Source of the DNA: Clostridium sulfidigenes
Lineage (GTDB): Bacteria > Bacillota > Clostridia > Clostridiales > Clostridiaceae
Length of the DNA: 64,000 bases
Reading direction: 5' to 3'
Assembly (NCBI RefSeq): GCF_000732635.1
Contig: NZ_JPMD01000002.1
Coordinates: 39,777-103,776 of the forward strand
Under the pieces are notes generated by a model. That model was not told the origin of the DNA. It ran no database searches and worked only from the letters and a program-made list of their open reading frames with translations. Positions within the stretch are counted from its first letter, which is position 1, and each line of letters opens with the position of its first letter. The translations under genes and the position numbers were made by a program. Shown here one piece after another: positions 42,770-51,261 of the stretch.

Positions 42770-42816
42770 TATGGCAGGGGCACGAGGACTTGAACCCGGA
42801 ACCAACGGTTTTGGAG
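42770..42816. repeat. right attachment site (within tRNA-Trp)
   Basis: 47-bp perfect repeat of 29560-29606; keeps the tRNA-Trp gene intact after integration. Confidence 0.92.
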
Positions 42817-42847
42817 ACCGCTACTCTACCAATTGAGCTATACCCCT
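42772..42847 (-). tRNA. tRNA-Trp (anticodon CCA)
   Basis: Acceptor AGGGGTA/TGCCCCT, D-loop A-G-C-T-C-A-A-T-T-G-G-T-A-G-A-G, anticodon loop CTCCAAA, T-loop GGTTCAAGTCC, encoded CCA. Serves as the integration target. Confidence 0.97.
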
Positions 42848-42930
42848 TCGTTACTCGTTTATTATATTATATAATAAACATAAATGCAAGAGGTTTTATA
42901 TAAATTATTCAACATATTCTTAAGTCAATA

Positions 42931-43491
42931 CTAGTATAAATAAGTGGAAGTATTCTCACATATTGAAATATTTAGCATCTTATTATTCATTACCTTTTTA
43001 TAGGAACATAAAAATTCATTTAACTCATTATCAGTTAAATCTATTTTCCCAAAACTTTTTAATATAACATTCTCATCTTGAAGCATTAACTCTAAATCAT
43101 TCTTATCATTCTTGATGCTATATGAAGTTACACTTTTTACTTTAAGCTTTCCTTTATACTTTTCTTGAAACCCAACCATTTTTCTTGCATCTTCATACTC
43201 AATACCTAATCCACTTAGAGGATTTTCTATACCCATAGACTTCATTTGGCTTTCTACATCTTCAGTAGAAATTCCATACCTCTCCATAACCTTATTCTGG
43301 ATATTCATAAATTTCTCTTGAGATATATTATTTTCCTTCATATACTTAAATATTTCTCTGCTCATTTCCGCCATAGATAGCTTTCCTTGAGCCATTGAAT
43401 AATACATAGAATATATGTAATCCTCAAACTTATCTACATCTTTATCTGTGGCCTTATTTTTCAGTTCATTAAAATCTATTACATCACTAAT
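42931..43491 (-). CDS. DUF3867-like clostridial protein, apparent ATT start
   Basis: The frame contains ATG 43407 (158 aa), but continuous and composition-consistent coding extends upstream as I-S-D-V-I-D-F-N-E-L-K-N-K-A-T-D-K-D-V-D-K-F. A strong AAGGAG at 43501-43506 lies 9 nt before ATT 43491, and no ATG/GTG/TTG is near in frame. So the likely product is 186 aa, starting at ATT. The sequence resembles DUF3867 proteins of clostridia (helical, E-D-Y-I-Y-S-M-Y-Y). Function unknown; possibly self-limiting expression through the rare start, as in infC. Confidence 0.65.
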   Translation of the reverse strand: MSDVIDFNELKNKATDKDVDKFEDYIYSMYYSMAQGKLSMAEMSREIFKYMKENNISQEKFMNIQNKVMERYGISTEDVESQMKSMGIENPLSGLGIEYEDARKMVGFQEKYKGKLKVKSVTSYSIKNDKNDLELMLQDENVILKSFGKIDLTDNELNEFLCSYKKVMNNKMLNISICENTSTYLY

Positions 43492-43743
43492 TTTAATCAG
43501 CTCCTTGAATACAATATTTCTTCTATCACATTATTTATTTTATCCCATTAATTTTTATTTTAGTATCTTATTATTTATTAAATCTAATTTATAATCACTT
43601 TTATTCCCCATAATTATAGAATATGGGAAATAAATTTAAGAAATATGTTTGTAAATCAGTATATTATAAAAGTATTCAAATTACTACTATATTAATTATG
43701 TATTTAAAATATATTAATCTTTTCTTAATATATAGTTATGTAC

Positions 43744-43776
43744 TGTTGAGTATGTAGTTCACCTACATACCCAACG
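43744..43776 (-). terminator. hairpin after the CBS-ACT gene
   Basis: GTTG-GGTATGTAG-GTGAA-CTACATACT-CAAC directly after the stop; a weak T-run follows. Confidence 0.55.
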
Positions 43777-43781
43777 ATATG

Positions 43782-44402
43782 CTACTGTATCTTGAATCCA
43801 GCTTCTTTCACCTTCTCAAGAATTTCGTCCATATTGTCTGTGCTTAATCTTATTACTATCTCTTTAACTTCTGTTATGCTCTTAGGATCAACAACTACAA
43901 AGCTTATAATTTGCCCTTTGTTTTCAGTAATTATTTTTGATAGTTTAGATATTTGTCCAGGTATGTCATAAGCAATTACAGCTAATCGTTTACCTTTATT
44001 TAATCCAAACAATTCTGTAAATTGATGAAAAATACCGTGATGTGTTACTATTCCTTGCATTTCTCCATTTTTATTTATTACTGGTACAAAGGAAACACTT
44101 TTAGTTTCTAAGAAATGTGCAGCCTCTTCAATTTCATTAAAAGGAGTTATTGATGGTACATCAGTTCTCATTACATTTTCAACTAGAAAATCTGATAGTA
44201 AACACTGTCTCTCTATAGATTTTTCATAGTAGTATGTGTATATTTGCTCTTTTGAAATTACTCCACAGAATTTATCTCCTTCTACTACTGGTATGGATAA
44301 AAACTTATTTTCTTCCATTACCTTAAGAGCTTCTCCTATGGTTACCTTTGGTGTTACAGTTATTAACTTTTCTCTAGATAACATCAAATTATTTACAAAC
44401 AT
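43782..44402 (-). CDS. CBS-pair and ACT domain protein (AcuB-like)
   Basis: 206 residues. Two CBS repeats (about 8-60 and 75-130; e.g. V-T-I-G-E-A-L-K-V-M-E-E-N-K-F-L-S-I-P-V-V and S-V-S-F-V-P-V-I-N-K-N-G-E-M-Q-G-I-V-T) bind adenine nucleotides. A C-terminal ACT domain (R-L-A-V-I-A-Y-D-I-P-G-Q-I-S-K-L-S-K-I-I) probably binds an amino acid. Order and length match AcuB-type regulators. Monocistronic, divergent from the HD-GYP gene. Ligands unknown. Confidence 0.85.
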   Translation of the reverse strand: MFVNNLMLSREKLITVTPKVTIGEALKVMEENKFLSIPVVEGDKFCGVISKEQIYTYYYEKSIERQCLLSDFLVENVMRTDVPSITPFNEIEEAAHFLETKSVSFVPVINKNGEMQGIVTHHGIFHQFTELFGLNKGKRLAVIAYDIPGQISKLSKIITENKGQIISFVVVDPKSITEVKEIVIRLSTDNMDEILEKVKEAGFKIQ

Positions 44403-44674
44403 AATTTATCCTCCTCTACTTATTTGTTATTCTATATTATACCTTATTTTAGTATACTATGTTAGTATTTTAATATATTTCATTATTAATATATTAAATA
44501 TATTTTGATTATTGCATCAATTATTACTATTTTACGTATCCAAAATATAATACGTAAAATATATAGATTTGTTTACTTAAATATAAATTTACTTTTACAA
44601 TATTTAGTACCATTTCACTGCCAAATATGCTAAAATTTTTTTATATAGATAAATGGTATGCTTTGGAGGACAAA

Positions 44675-45928
44675 ATGAATATTAGTATAAAGAATATAGT
44701 TTCTGCTCTATCATTATCCTTGGATCTTACAGACAATGATTGGGGTAAATTTGAGGATGTTATAAACCCAACACATGCTAAAGATATTTCAAATAAGCAA
44801 TTTTCTAATCATTCTAGATGCACCTCATATATAGCCTTAGAAATTGCTCAAACTATGAAACTAGATGAAAATTCTTACTATAATTTATATATTGCTTGTA
44901 TGATTCATGATATTGGAACTCAAAATATATTTGATGAGTCTCACACCTCAAAATGGTATATAAAAAAGCACTGCATTGCTGGCTCTGAAATGATTCAACG
45001 TATCCCATCCTTAATACAAGTATATGATATAATACGTTATCATCATGAAAATTATGATGGTAGTGGATGCTTAAAATTAAAAAGTTCCCTAATTCCTATA
45101 GAAGCTCAAATTCTGAGAATAGCTGATTTAATTGAAATCCAGGTAGATTATTCGAAACCTTACCACATCCAAAAGGATATTCTTATTGATTGGGTAAAAC
45201 TGCACAATGAAACTTTATTTTCACCACAGGTTGTAAAAGCTTTTCTCGTGGTAGCTGACAAAGAAGAGTTTTGGCTAAACCTTATAAATTTACCTAATAT
45301 GAATTTCATCCTTGATAATATAATACCGGAGAAAGATATTTTTATCTCGCTATCGGAATTTGAAGCAATTGCTGATGTATTTGCAAGCATTATTGATAAT
45401 AAGAGTTCTTTTACTGCAGAACATTCTAAAGAAATTGCTACTTTAGCTTATAATGTTTCTAAGCATTTAGGCTACACTGAAGAAAAGTGTCTTAAAATGA
45501 AAATTGCAGGATTACTTCACGATATTGGAAAATTAGCTATTCCCATCAGTATATTGGACAAGGATGGTCCTTTAACAGAAGAAGAATATTCTATTATCAA
45601 ATCTCATACCTACTATACTAAATTAATTCTAGATAAAATAGACCACATATCTGATATTAGTTTATGGGCTTCTAGTCATCATGAAAAATTAAATGGTAAA
45701 GGCTATCCGCGAAGACTTAAGGCTGAGGACCTTAGTGAAGAATGCCGCATTATTGGAGTATGTGATATATATCAATCTTTAACTGCTGATAGGCCCTATA
45801 GAAAAGGTATGTATATGTACGAAGCATTTAATATATTAGATGATATGGTAAATAGGAACTTAATTTGTGGTAATGCAGTAAGACATTTTAAAAATACTTT
45901 AGTATCTGGGGTAGAAAAGAAACCTTAA
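44675..45928 (+). CDS. tandem HD / HD-GYP domain protein
   Basis: About 417 residues from ATG 44675 (SD TTGGAGG; the frame starts at 44627). First domain: H-S-R-C-T near 38, M-I-H-D-I-G-T near 75, Y-H-H-E-N-Y-D-G-S-G near 120: HD residues present, GYP replaced by D-G-S-G. Second domain: H-S-K-E-I-A, L-L-H-D-I-G-K-L-A-I-P, S-S-H-H-E-K-L-N-G-K-G-Y-P (full HD-GYP, G-K-G-Y-P). The second part is expected to hydrolyse cyclic di-nucleotides; the first may be regulatory. Single gene, no partner GGDEF seen. Confidence 0.88.
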   Translation: MNISIKNIVSALSLSLDLTDNDWGKFEDVINPTHAKDISNKQFSNHSRCTSYIALEIAQTMKLDENSYYNLYIACMIHDIGTQNIFDESHTSKWYIKKHCIAGSEMIQRIPSLIQVYDIIRYHHENYDGSGCLKLKSSLIPIEAQILRIADLIEIQVDYSKPYHIQKDILIDWVKLHNETLFSPQVVKAFLVVADKEEFWLNLINLPNMNFILDNIIPEKDIFISLSEFEAIADVFASIIDNKSSFTAEHSKEIATLAYNVSKHLGYTEEKCLKMKIAGLLHDIGKLAIPISILDKDGPLTEEEYSIIKSHTYYTKLILDKIDHISDISLWASSHHEKLNGKGYPRRLKAEDLSEECRIIGVCDIYQSLTADRPYRKGMYMYEAFNILDDMVNRNLICGNAVRHFKNTLVSGVEKKP

Positions 45929-46022
45929 TTTAATTATTATACAGTTATTTAATGAAAAGTAATTTTACTATTTGCTTTTCATTTTTTTTCTTTTAGGCTA
46001 AAATATTAATGAGGTGAATCAT

Positions 46023-46481
46023 ATGGAATTTATAGTTAGTAATGTTGATGAATTAGATTCCCTAGGTATACAGCTAGGAAAAATGTGTAAAGAAAATGAT
46101 ATTTTATGCCTTATAGGTGATCTTGGTACTGGTAAGACTCATCTTACCAAAGGAATTGCAAAAGGTCTTGGCATAGATGAATGTATAACTAGTCCTACTT
46201 TTACAATTGTTAATGAATATGAAGGTAGATTAAAATTGTATCATTTTGATGTGTATAGAGTAAATGATCCCGATGAGATTGCTGCCATCGGCTTTGATGA
46301 ATATATATTTGGAAATGGAGTTAGCGTCATTGAATGGGCTAACTATATCGAAGATTTAATACCAGAAGAAAGTTTAACTATAAACATAGCTAAACTTCCA
46401 GACTTAGGTGAAACCTATAGAAAGATTACTCTTTCCTATACTAATGATAGATATAATTATATAAAGGAGTTGAAGCTATGA
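46023..46481 (+). CDS. tsaE: tRNA threonylcarbamoyladenosine ATPase TsaE
   Basis: 152 residues from ATG 46023 (GAGGTG SD; GTG 46014 lies inside it). Walker A G-D-L-G-T-G-K-T-H-L-T-K-G near 34-46, then T-S-P-T-F-T-I-V-N-E-Y, H-F-D-V-Y-R and I-E-W-A-N, the standard TsaE set. ATPase needed for t6A37 formation in tRNA with TsaB/TsaD. First of three overlapping genes (tsaE-tsaB-rimI). Confidence 0.95.
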   Translation: MEFIVSNVDELDSLGIQLGKMCKENDILCLIGDLGTGKTHLTKGIAKGLGIDECITSPTFTIVNEYEGRLKLYHFDVYRVNDPDEIAAIGFDEYIFGNGVSVIEWANYIEDLIPEESLTINIAKLPDLGETYRKITLSYTNDRYNYIKELKL

Positions 46482-47185
46482 AGATTTTATCCTTAGATTC
46501 TGCAACTGAATGTGCAACTGCGGCTATTATTGATAGCGATAAGATATTAGGGGAAACTATTATAAATTATAAAAAGCAACACTCTGTAATTATGATGCCT
46601 ATGATAGATAACCTTTTAAAAAATTGTGGTTTATCCATATCAGATATAGAAGGCTTTGTAGTTTCTAGCGGCCCTGGATCTTTTACTGGTCTTAGAATCG
46701 GTATGTCCACTATAAAAGGTCTTGTGCAAGCAACTAATAAACCCTTTGTGTCTATAAATTCTTTAGATGGACTTGCAAATAATCTCTTTAATATCCAAGG
46801 TATTATTTGTCCTATAATTGATGCGTTGAGGGGTAATGTATATACTAATTTCTATAAATTTGAAAATAATAATTTAGTAGTCTTAGGTGAGCCTGAATTA
46901 TTATCAATGGAAGATGTAATAAATAAATGCTCAGGATTTAATGAGCCTATTACTTTTATAGGTGATGGTACATCAAAATTTAAGGATGCCATATTAACTT
47001 CTCTACCTAATGCTTCCATAGCACCTAGTCATATCAATGTGACAAAGGCATCTTCTATAGGCAACTTAGGCTATCTTAGATTAATAAACAATGAAGGTGA
47101 TAATGTACTTAGTAGTTCACCTGTATATCTTAGACTTTGCCAAGCCGAGCGTGAATATGAAGAAAAGGTAAAAAATCATGACTGA
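46478..47185 (+). CDS. tsaB: TsaB, t6A biosynthesis scaffold
   Basis: 235 residues. L-S-L-D-S-A-T-E-C-A-T-A-A N-terminus, S-S-G-P-G-S-F-T-G-L-R-I-G near 64-76 and later I-D-A-L-R-G-N-V-Y, as in TsaB (YeaZ). Partner of TsaD and TsaE. ATG overlaps the tsaE stop (ATGA). Confidence 0.95.
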   Translation: MKILSLDSATECATAAIIDSDKILGETIINYKKQHSVIMMPMIDNLLKNCGLSISDIEGFVVSSGPGSFTGLRIGMSTIKGLVQATNKPFVSINSLDGLANNLFNIQGIICPIIDALRGNVYTNFYKFENNNLVVLGEPELLSMEDVINKCSGFNEPITFIGDGTSKFKDAILTSLPNASIAPSHINVTKASSIGNLGYLRLINNEGDNVLSSSPVYLRLCQAEREYEEKVKNHD

Positions 47186-47624
47186 TGTAACTATTGAAAG
47201 AATGAGTTCCCTTAATATATTAGGAGTTAAAGAAATTTCAGACCTAAGCTTCTCAAGCCCTTGGTCTCTCCTATCTATGGAAAAAGAACTAATTAATAAA
47301 AATGCTGTCTATATAGTTGTAAAGTTAGGTGATAAAGTTGTAGCCTTTGGTGGAATGTGGGTTGTCTTTGATGAAGGTCATATAACCAATATAGCAGTTC
47401 ATCCCGACTATAGAAGAAATAATTTTGGAGATGTGGTAGTAGAAAACCTCATTACAATTGCTAAGGATATAAATATTGTTTCTATGACTCTAGAGGTTAG
47501 AGCCTCTAATATAGCTGCAATAAATCTTTATAAAAAACACCATTTTTCTGTAGAAGGTATAAGGAAAAACTATTATCAACATCCAAAAGAAGATGGCTAC
47601 ATTATGTGGAACCACAACATATAG
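47178..47624 (+). CDS. rimI: ribosomal protein S18-alanine N-acetyltransferase
   Basis: 148 residues of GNAT fold: I-T-N-I-A-V-H-P-D-Y-R-R-N-N-F-G near 74-90 (acetyl-CoA loop R-R-x-x-x-G) and L-E-V-R-A-S-N-I-A-A-I-N-L-Y-K-K-H-H-F near 105-125, the RimI motif. Overlaps tsaB by 8 nt; tsaE-tsaB-rimI order is the usual one. Followed by a strong terminator. Confidence 0.92.
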   Translation: MTDVTIERMSSLNILGVKEISDLSFSSPWSLLSMEKELINKNAVYIVVKLGDKVVAFGGMWVVFDEGHITNIAVHPDYRRNNFGDVVVENLITIAKDINIVSMTLEVRASNIAAINLYKKHHFSVEGIRKNYYQHPKEDGYIMWNHNI

Positions 47625-47643
47625 GTGGTATATATTAAAATTT

Positions 47644-47681
47644 AAAAGACGATAAAAGAATTTTTCTTTTATCGTCTTTTT
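47644..47681. terminator. terminator after rimI
   Basis: AAAAGACGATAAAAG-AATTTTT-CTTTTATCGTCTTTT, strong and with T5 on plus. Confidence 0.9.
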
Positions 47682-47760
47682 GTAAATTTTCTTTATATAT
47701 TTTAATTTTAACTTCAACTTATTTTTTAAATTGTTAAAGATATGATTTAGTACATTTTTA

Positions 47761-48390
47761 TTAGGCACCCTTTTTCATAGCTTGTTCAGCTAAAACATTC
47801 TCTCTATTTAGTAGTGGTGATATTCTCTTATAAGATACGAAGGTTATAAGAGATACTATGGCTCCTTTTATAATATTAAAAGGAGTTATTCCTAGAACAA
47901 TTATTCCTGTTAAGCTAGAAATATTAGAGTTTCCTGCTGCTGATGCTCCTATAACATTAGCCATGCCGCCCATTATTGTAGCATATAATGGAATTAGTAT
48001 AAAGTAATTAAATACTGCTCCTACTATAGTCATTATTATAGTTCCTAAAATTAATCCTATAATTGCACTCTTTTTAGTTTTATTTTTATGATAAACATAT
48101 GATGCTACAAACACAAAAGACCCACCAATTAAAAAGTTAGCAAATTCTCCAACTCCACCGGTGTAAGTGCCATGAAAAACTAGATTTAATATTACTTTTC
48201 CACCTTCTATAATTACTCCTGCCACTGGTCCCAATGCAAATCCACCTATAAGTGCTGGTAAATCACTAAGATCAAGTTTTAAAAATGGTGGAAATCCTGG
48301 TATTGGAAATTCAAATAACATTAATATAAATGCTATTGCTACCAATAAAGAGATTTTTACTAACCTGTTTACATTTTTAGATGTGTTCAT
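47761..48390 (-). CDS. ribU: riboflavin ECF transporter S component
   Basis: 209 residues, about six membrane helices. F-E-F-P-I-P-G-F-P-P-F-L-K-L-D-L-S-D-L-P-A-L-I-G near 26-50 is diagnostic for RibU. It imports riboflavin together with the shared ECF module. Preceded on the same strand by an FMN riboswitch, a terminator and a structured repeat, so flavin-repressed. Confidence 0.95.
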   Translation of the reverse strand: MNTSKNVNRLVKISLLVAIAFILMLFEFPIPGFPPFLKLDLSDLPALIGGFALGPVAGVIIEGGKVILNLVFHGTYTGGVGEFANFLIGGSFVFVASYVYHKNKTKKSAIIGLILGTIIMTIVGAVFNYFILIPLYATIMGGMANVIGASAAGNSNISSLTGIIVLGITPFNIIKGAIVSLITFVSYKRISPLLNRENVLAEQAMKKGA

Positions 48391-48432
48391 TATTAATACC
48401 CCCTAAATTTACTGCATACTTCATAGGGTGAA

Positions 48433-48548
48433 TTTATCCGATGACTATCCACTCTAATACTCTCATCTTCTTCGAAGTGGGTGTTAAGAGTGTCTACGTC
48501 TCTGGATAACGATTCCTAACCTTCAAAGAAGCTAAGAATTCTGTTTAT
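48433..48548 (-). repeat. structured interspersed repeat, copy 2
   Basis: Same element as 4565-4692 in inverted orientation. Conserved: ATAAACAGA, AATCGTTATCCAG, GACGTA, loop CTTCGAAGAAGATG, AGTCATCGGATAAA. Stems differ with compensation (CACTCT/AGAGTG here versus CAGCTCT/AGAGCTG). It sits in the ribU leader between the FMN-switch terminator and the ribU start. Confidence 0.75.
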
Positions 48549-48649
48549 AGTACCCTAATGCCTTCAGATTTGTTATTTCTCTAATGACTATCTCATTAAT
48601 ACTGTTCATTAGAACTTAATTGTTAAATATAATACTTATAACAAATCTA

Positions 48650-48677
48650 AAAAAGCCCTGATTAAAATCAGGGCTAA
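48650..48677 (-). terminator. FMN-riboswitch terminator
   Basis: AGCCCTGATT-TTA-AATCAGGGCT followed by TTTTT on minus. Confidence 0.88.
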
Positions 48678-48708
48678 AACAAGCATCACTAAAATACTAT
48701 ATACCTAC

Positions 48709-48812
48709 TTCTTTCATCCAGACTATACTGTCGGCTTCGGAGTTTCACCGAATCAGCCTTTCGGCTCGCGGGCTTTACCGCCGGTGGGGAATTACGCCCC
48801 GCCCTGAAGTGC
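48709..48812 (-). promoter_or_regulatory. FMN riboswitch (RFN element) of ribU
   Basis: On minus: TTCAGGGCGGGG, TTCCCCACCGGCGGTA, GCCCGCGAGC, GATTCGGTGAAACTCCG and AGTCTGGATGAAAGAAG in the RFN order. Confidence 0.97.
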
Positions 48813-48836
48813 ATTATTAACTTTTATTACACTTTA

Positions 48837-48865
48837 ATCTTACCATTAAAATCATTACACTTCAA
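48837..48865 (-). promoter_or_regulatory. sigma-A promoter of the ribU leader
   Basis: On minus: TTGAAG (48865-48860), 17-nt spacer, TAAGAT (48842-48837). Confidence 0.6.
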
Positions 48866-48962
48866 TATATTTTTTAAAATTCATAGATAAAATAGATATT
48901 TTTTTAACGATATTTTTAAACTTATATCTTACTTTTTAAGTGTTATTCCACATAAACAGAGT

Positions 48963-51137
48963 TTATTTTAACTCTACATCTTTTTTCATTGATAAAGATA
49001 TCCTATTTCTCTTCTCATCAATATCTATTACTGTAACCTCTACTACATCTCCTAGCTTAACCACATCTAGTGGATGCTTAACAAATCTATCACTTAATTG
49101 ACTTTTATGAACAAGACCATCTTGGTGTACTCCAATATCTACAAAGGCACCAAAATCTGATACATTTCTAACCGTTCCTAATAATTTCATTCCTTTTTTA
49201 AGCTGAGATAATTCCATAACCCCAGTTTTAAATATTGGTTTTGGCATTTCTTCTCTAGGATCTCTTCCTGGTTTTTTAAGTTCTTTTATGATATCTAAAA
49301 GAGTTGGTTCCCCTATACCTACTTCTTTAGCTAAATTAGATACTCCTACCTCTTTAACCTTTTCATCTATACCCTCTATATTTTTACTACTTAAATCTTT
49401 ACCATCATATCCTAGGATAGTCATAAGCTTTTTACAAGCCTCATAGCTTTCCGGATGGACAGATGTACCGTCTAAAGGTTCCTTGCTACTATCAACTCTC
49501 AGGAATCCTGCACATTGCTCATAGGCCTTAGCTCCTAACCTCTTTACCTTTAAAAGCTCTTTTCTTGATTTAAACTTGCCTGTTTCATCTCTATAGGCAA
49601 CTATATTCTGAGCTATACCAGAATTTATTCCAGAAATATAAGATAAAAGTGCTGGTGTTGCTGTATTTAAATCTACTCCTACATTGTTAACACAATCTTC
49701 AACTATATTTTTTAGAGATTCATCTAATCTTTTTACAGTAACATCATGCTGATATTGACCTACTCCTATAGATTTAGGATCTATCTTTACTAACTCAGCA
49801 AGAGGATCTTGAAGCCTTCTTCCTATGGATATAGCTCCTCTTACCGTAACATCTAAATCTGGATATTCTTTTGTTGCAAGCTCTGATGCAGAATAAACTG
49901 AGGCCCCAGCTTCAGATACTATTACATAATATATATCTTTACCTGTTTCTTTCTTTATCTGTGCTATAACTTCCCCTAATATCTCTTCTGACTCTCTACA
50001 TGCAGTACCATTTCCAAGAGAAACTACATCTACATTGTGTTTTATCATCATCTTCTTTAATATTTCTTTAGCCTCTTTAACCTTAGCTTCACTTGCAGCT
50101 GTAGCATGAACTGTAACATACTCTAAAAACTTACCTGTATCATCAAGAATTGCTACTTTACATCCAGTTCTAAAACCTGGATCAAAGCCCATTACAGTTT
50201 TTCCCTTTATAGGTGGAGACATAAGAAGCGCCTTAAGGTTTTCTTTAAATATTTTTATAGCCCCATCTTCTCCTTTTTCTGTAAGCATATTACGTACTTC
50301 TCTTTCAATAGATGGATATATTAATCTCTTTATAGAGTCATCAATACTGGTATTAATACACTCATTGCACTTCATATTATCAGTGACCATAAATTTGCTT
50401 ATATAGCTTTTTATTTTTTCTACATCACAGGTAATCTTGACTGAAAGAACTTTTTCATTTTCTCCTCTATTTATAGCAAAAATTCTATGAGAAGGTATGA
50501 ATTTTACCTTTTCACTATACTCATAATACATTTCATATTGAGTTCTCTCTTCACTGCTTCCTTTAGTTTCTATAACTCCATTGTTTACCACATAATCTCT
50601 TATCCACTTTCTAAACTTAGCATTATCACTAATCTTTTCACTGATAATATCCATAGCTCCTTGTAATGCTTCATCTATAGAAGTTACGCCTTTATCTTCA
50701 TCTATAAACTCTGCAGCATACTCCTCAGGAGATTTTTCTCCCCCTCCAGATAAGATATACTCACTTAATGGCACTAATCCCTTTTCTGTAGCTATTATAG
50801 CTCTTGTTCTCTTTTTAGGCTTAAATGGTCTATAAATATCTTCTACTTCTGTTAAAGTTTCAGCTTTATCTAAAGAAATTTTAATTTCATCTGTTAGTTT
50901 TTCTTGCTCATCGATTAATCTAATAACATCTTCCTTTCTATTTTGAAGATTTCTTAGATATGTAAGTCTTTCTGAAAATTTTCTTAAGATTACATCATCA
51001 AGACCACCGGTTTTTTCTTTTCTATATCTGGCTATAAAAGGCACTGTATTACCCTCATCTAATAATTCTATTACATCCTCCACTTGAGACTTGCTCATAG
51101 GAAACTCTTTAATTAACTTCTCGTTTATAATTGACAT
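48963..51137 (-). CDS. Tex-family S1 RNA-binding transcription accessory protein
   Basis: 724 residues. Order: N-terminal helical Tex domain, a YqgF/RNase H-like domain (G-F-D-P-G-F-R-T-G-C-K near 325), helix-hairpin-helix pair (I-S-G-I-N-S-G-I-A-Q-N-I and L-K-V-K-R-L-G-A-K-A-Y-E), and a C-terminal S1 domain (K-L-L-G-T-V-R-N-V-S-D-F-G-A-F-V-D-I-G) near 645-715. Binds RNA/ssDNA in the cytosol; roles in transcription and ribosome-associated control are proposed. Monocistronic. Confidence 0.94.
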   Translation of the reverse strand: MSIINEKLIKEFPMSKSQVEDVIELLDEGNTVPFIARYRKEKTGGLDDVILRKFSERLTYLRNLQNRKEDVIRLIDEQEKLTDEIKISLDKAETLTEVEDIYRPFKPKKRTRAIIATEKGLVPLSEYILSGGGEKSPEEYAAEFIDEDKGVTSIDEALQGAMDIISEKISDNAKFRKWIRDYVVNNGVIETKGSSEERTQYEMYYEYSEKVKFIPSHRIFAINRGENEKVLSVKITCDVEKIKSYISKFMVTDNMKCNECINTSIDDSIKRLIYPSIEREVRNMLTEKGEDGAIKIFKENLKALLMSPPIKGKTVMGFDPGFRTGCKVAILDDTGKFLEYVTVHATAASEAKVKEAKEILKKMMIKHNVDVVSLGNGTACRESEEILGEVIAQIKKETGKDIYYVIVSEAGASVYSASELATKEYPDLDVTVRGAISIGRRLQDPLAELVKIDPKSIGVGQYQHDVTVKRLDESLKNIVEDCVNNVGVDLNTATPALLSYISGINSGIAQNIVAYRDETGKFKSRKELLKVKRLGAKAYEQCAGFLRVDSSKEPLDGTSVHPESYEACKKLMTILGYDGKDLSSKNIEGIDEKVKEVGVSNLAKEVGIGEPTLLDIIKELKKPGRDPREEMPKPIFKTGVMELSQLKKGMKLLGTVRNVSDFGAFVDIGVHQDGLVHKSQLSDRFVKHPLDVVKLGDVVEVTVIDIDEKRNRISLSMKKDVELK

Positions 51138-51261
51138 CTTTTCTCCTCCTGATTGTTCTAAGCATAGTATTCTTTAATTTTATCACATTATTAGCAAATT
51201 TATCATAATCAAAATAACTTTTTCATACATATACTAATATAGTAATGTTTAAGGTGATGCC

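Larger units (their letters stand above)
29560..42816. mobile_element. ~13.2-kb integrative element in tRNA-Trp (satellite-like or cryptic prophage)
   Basis: Bounded by the 47-bp direct repeat and carrying, from right to left, integrase, repressor, Cro-like regulator, excisionase-like protein, DnaD-like and DnaB-like replication genes, small phage-type genes, a J-domain protein, a capsid-like candidate, a sigma factor, a HEPN-motif protein and a toxSAS/Panacea pair. No relaxase, T4SS, portal, large terminase or tail genes are visible. The layout (int and regulators at one end, long minus-strand operon, TA cargo at the far end) resembles phage satellites or small replicating islands of Firmicutes. 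Confidence 0.88.

Noticed and set aside
29560..42816. Conjugative element (ICE)
   Set aside because: No relaxase, coupling protein or T4SS gene is visible among the element's genes.
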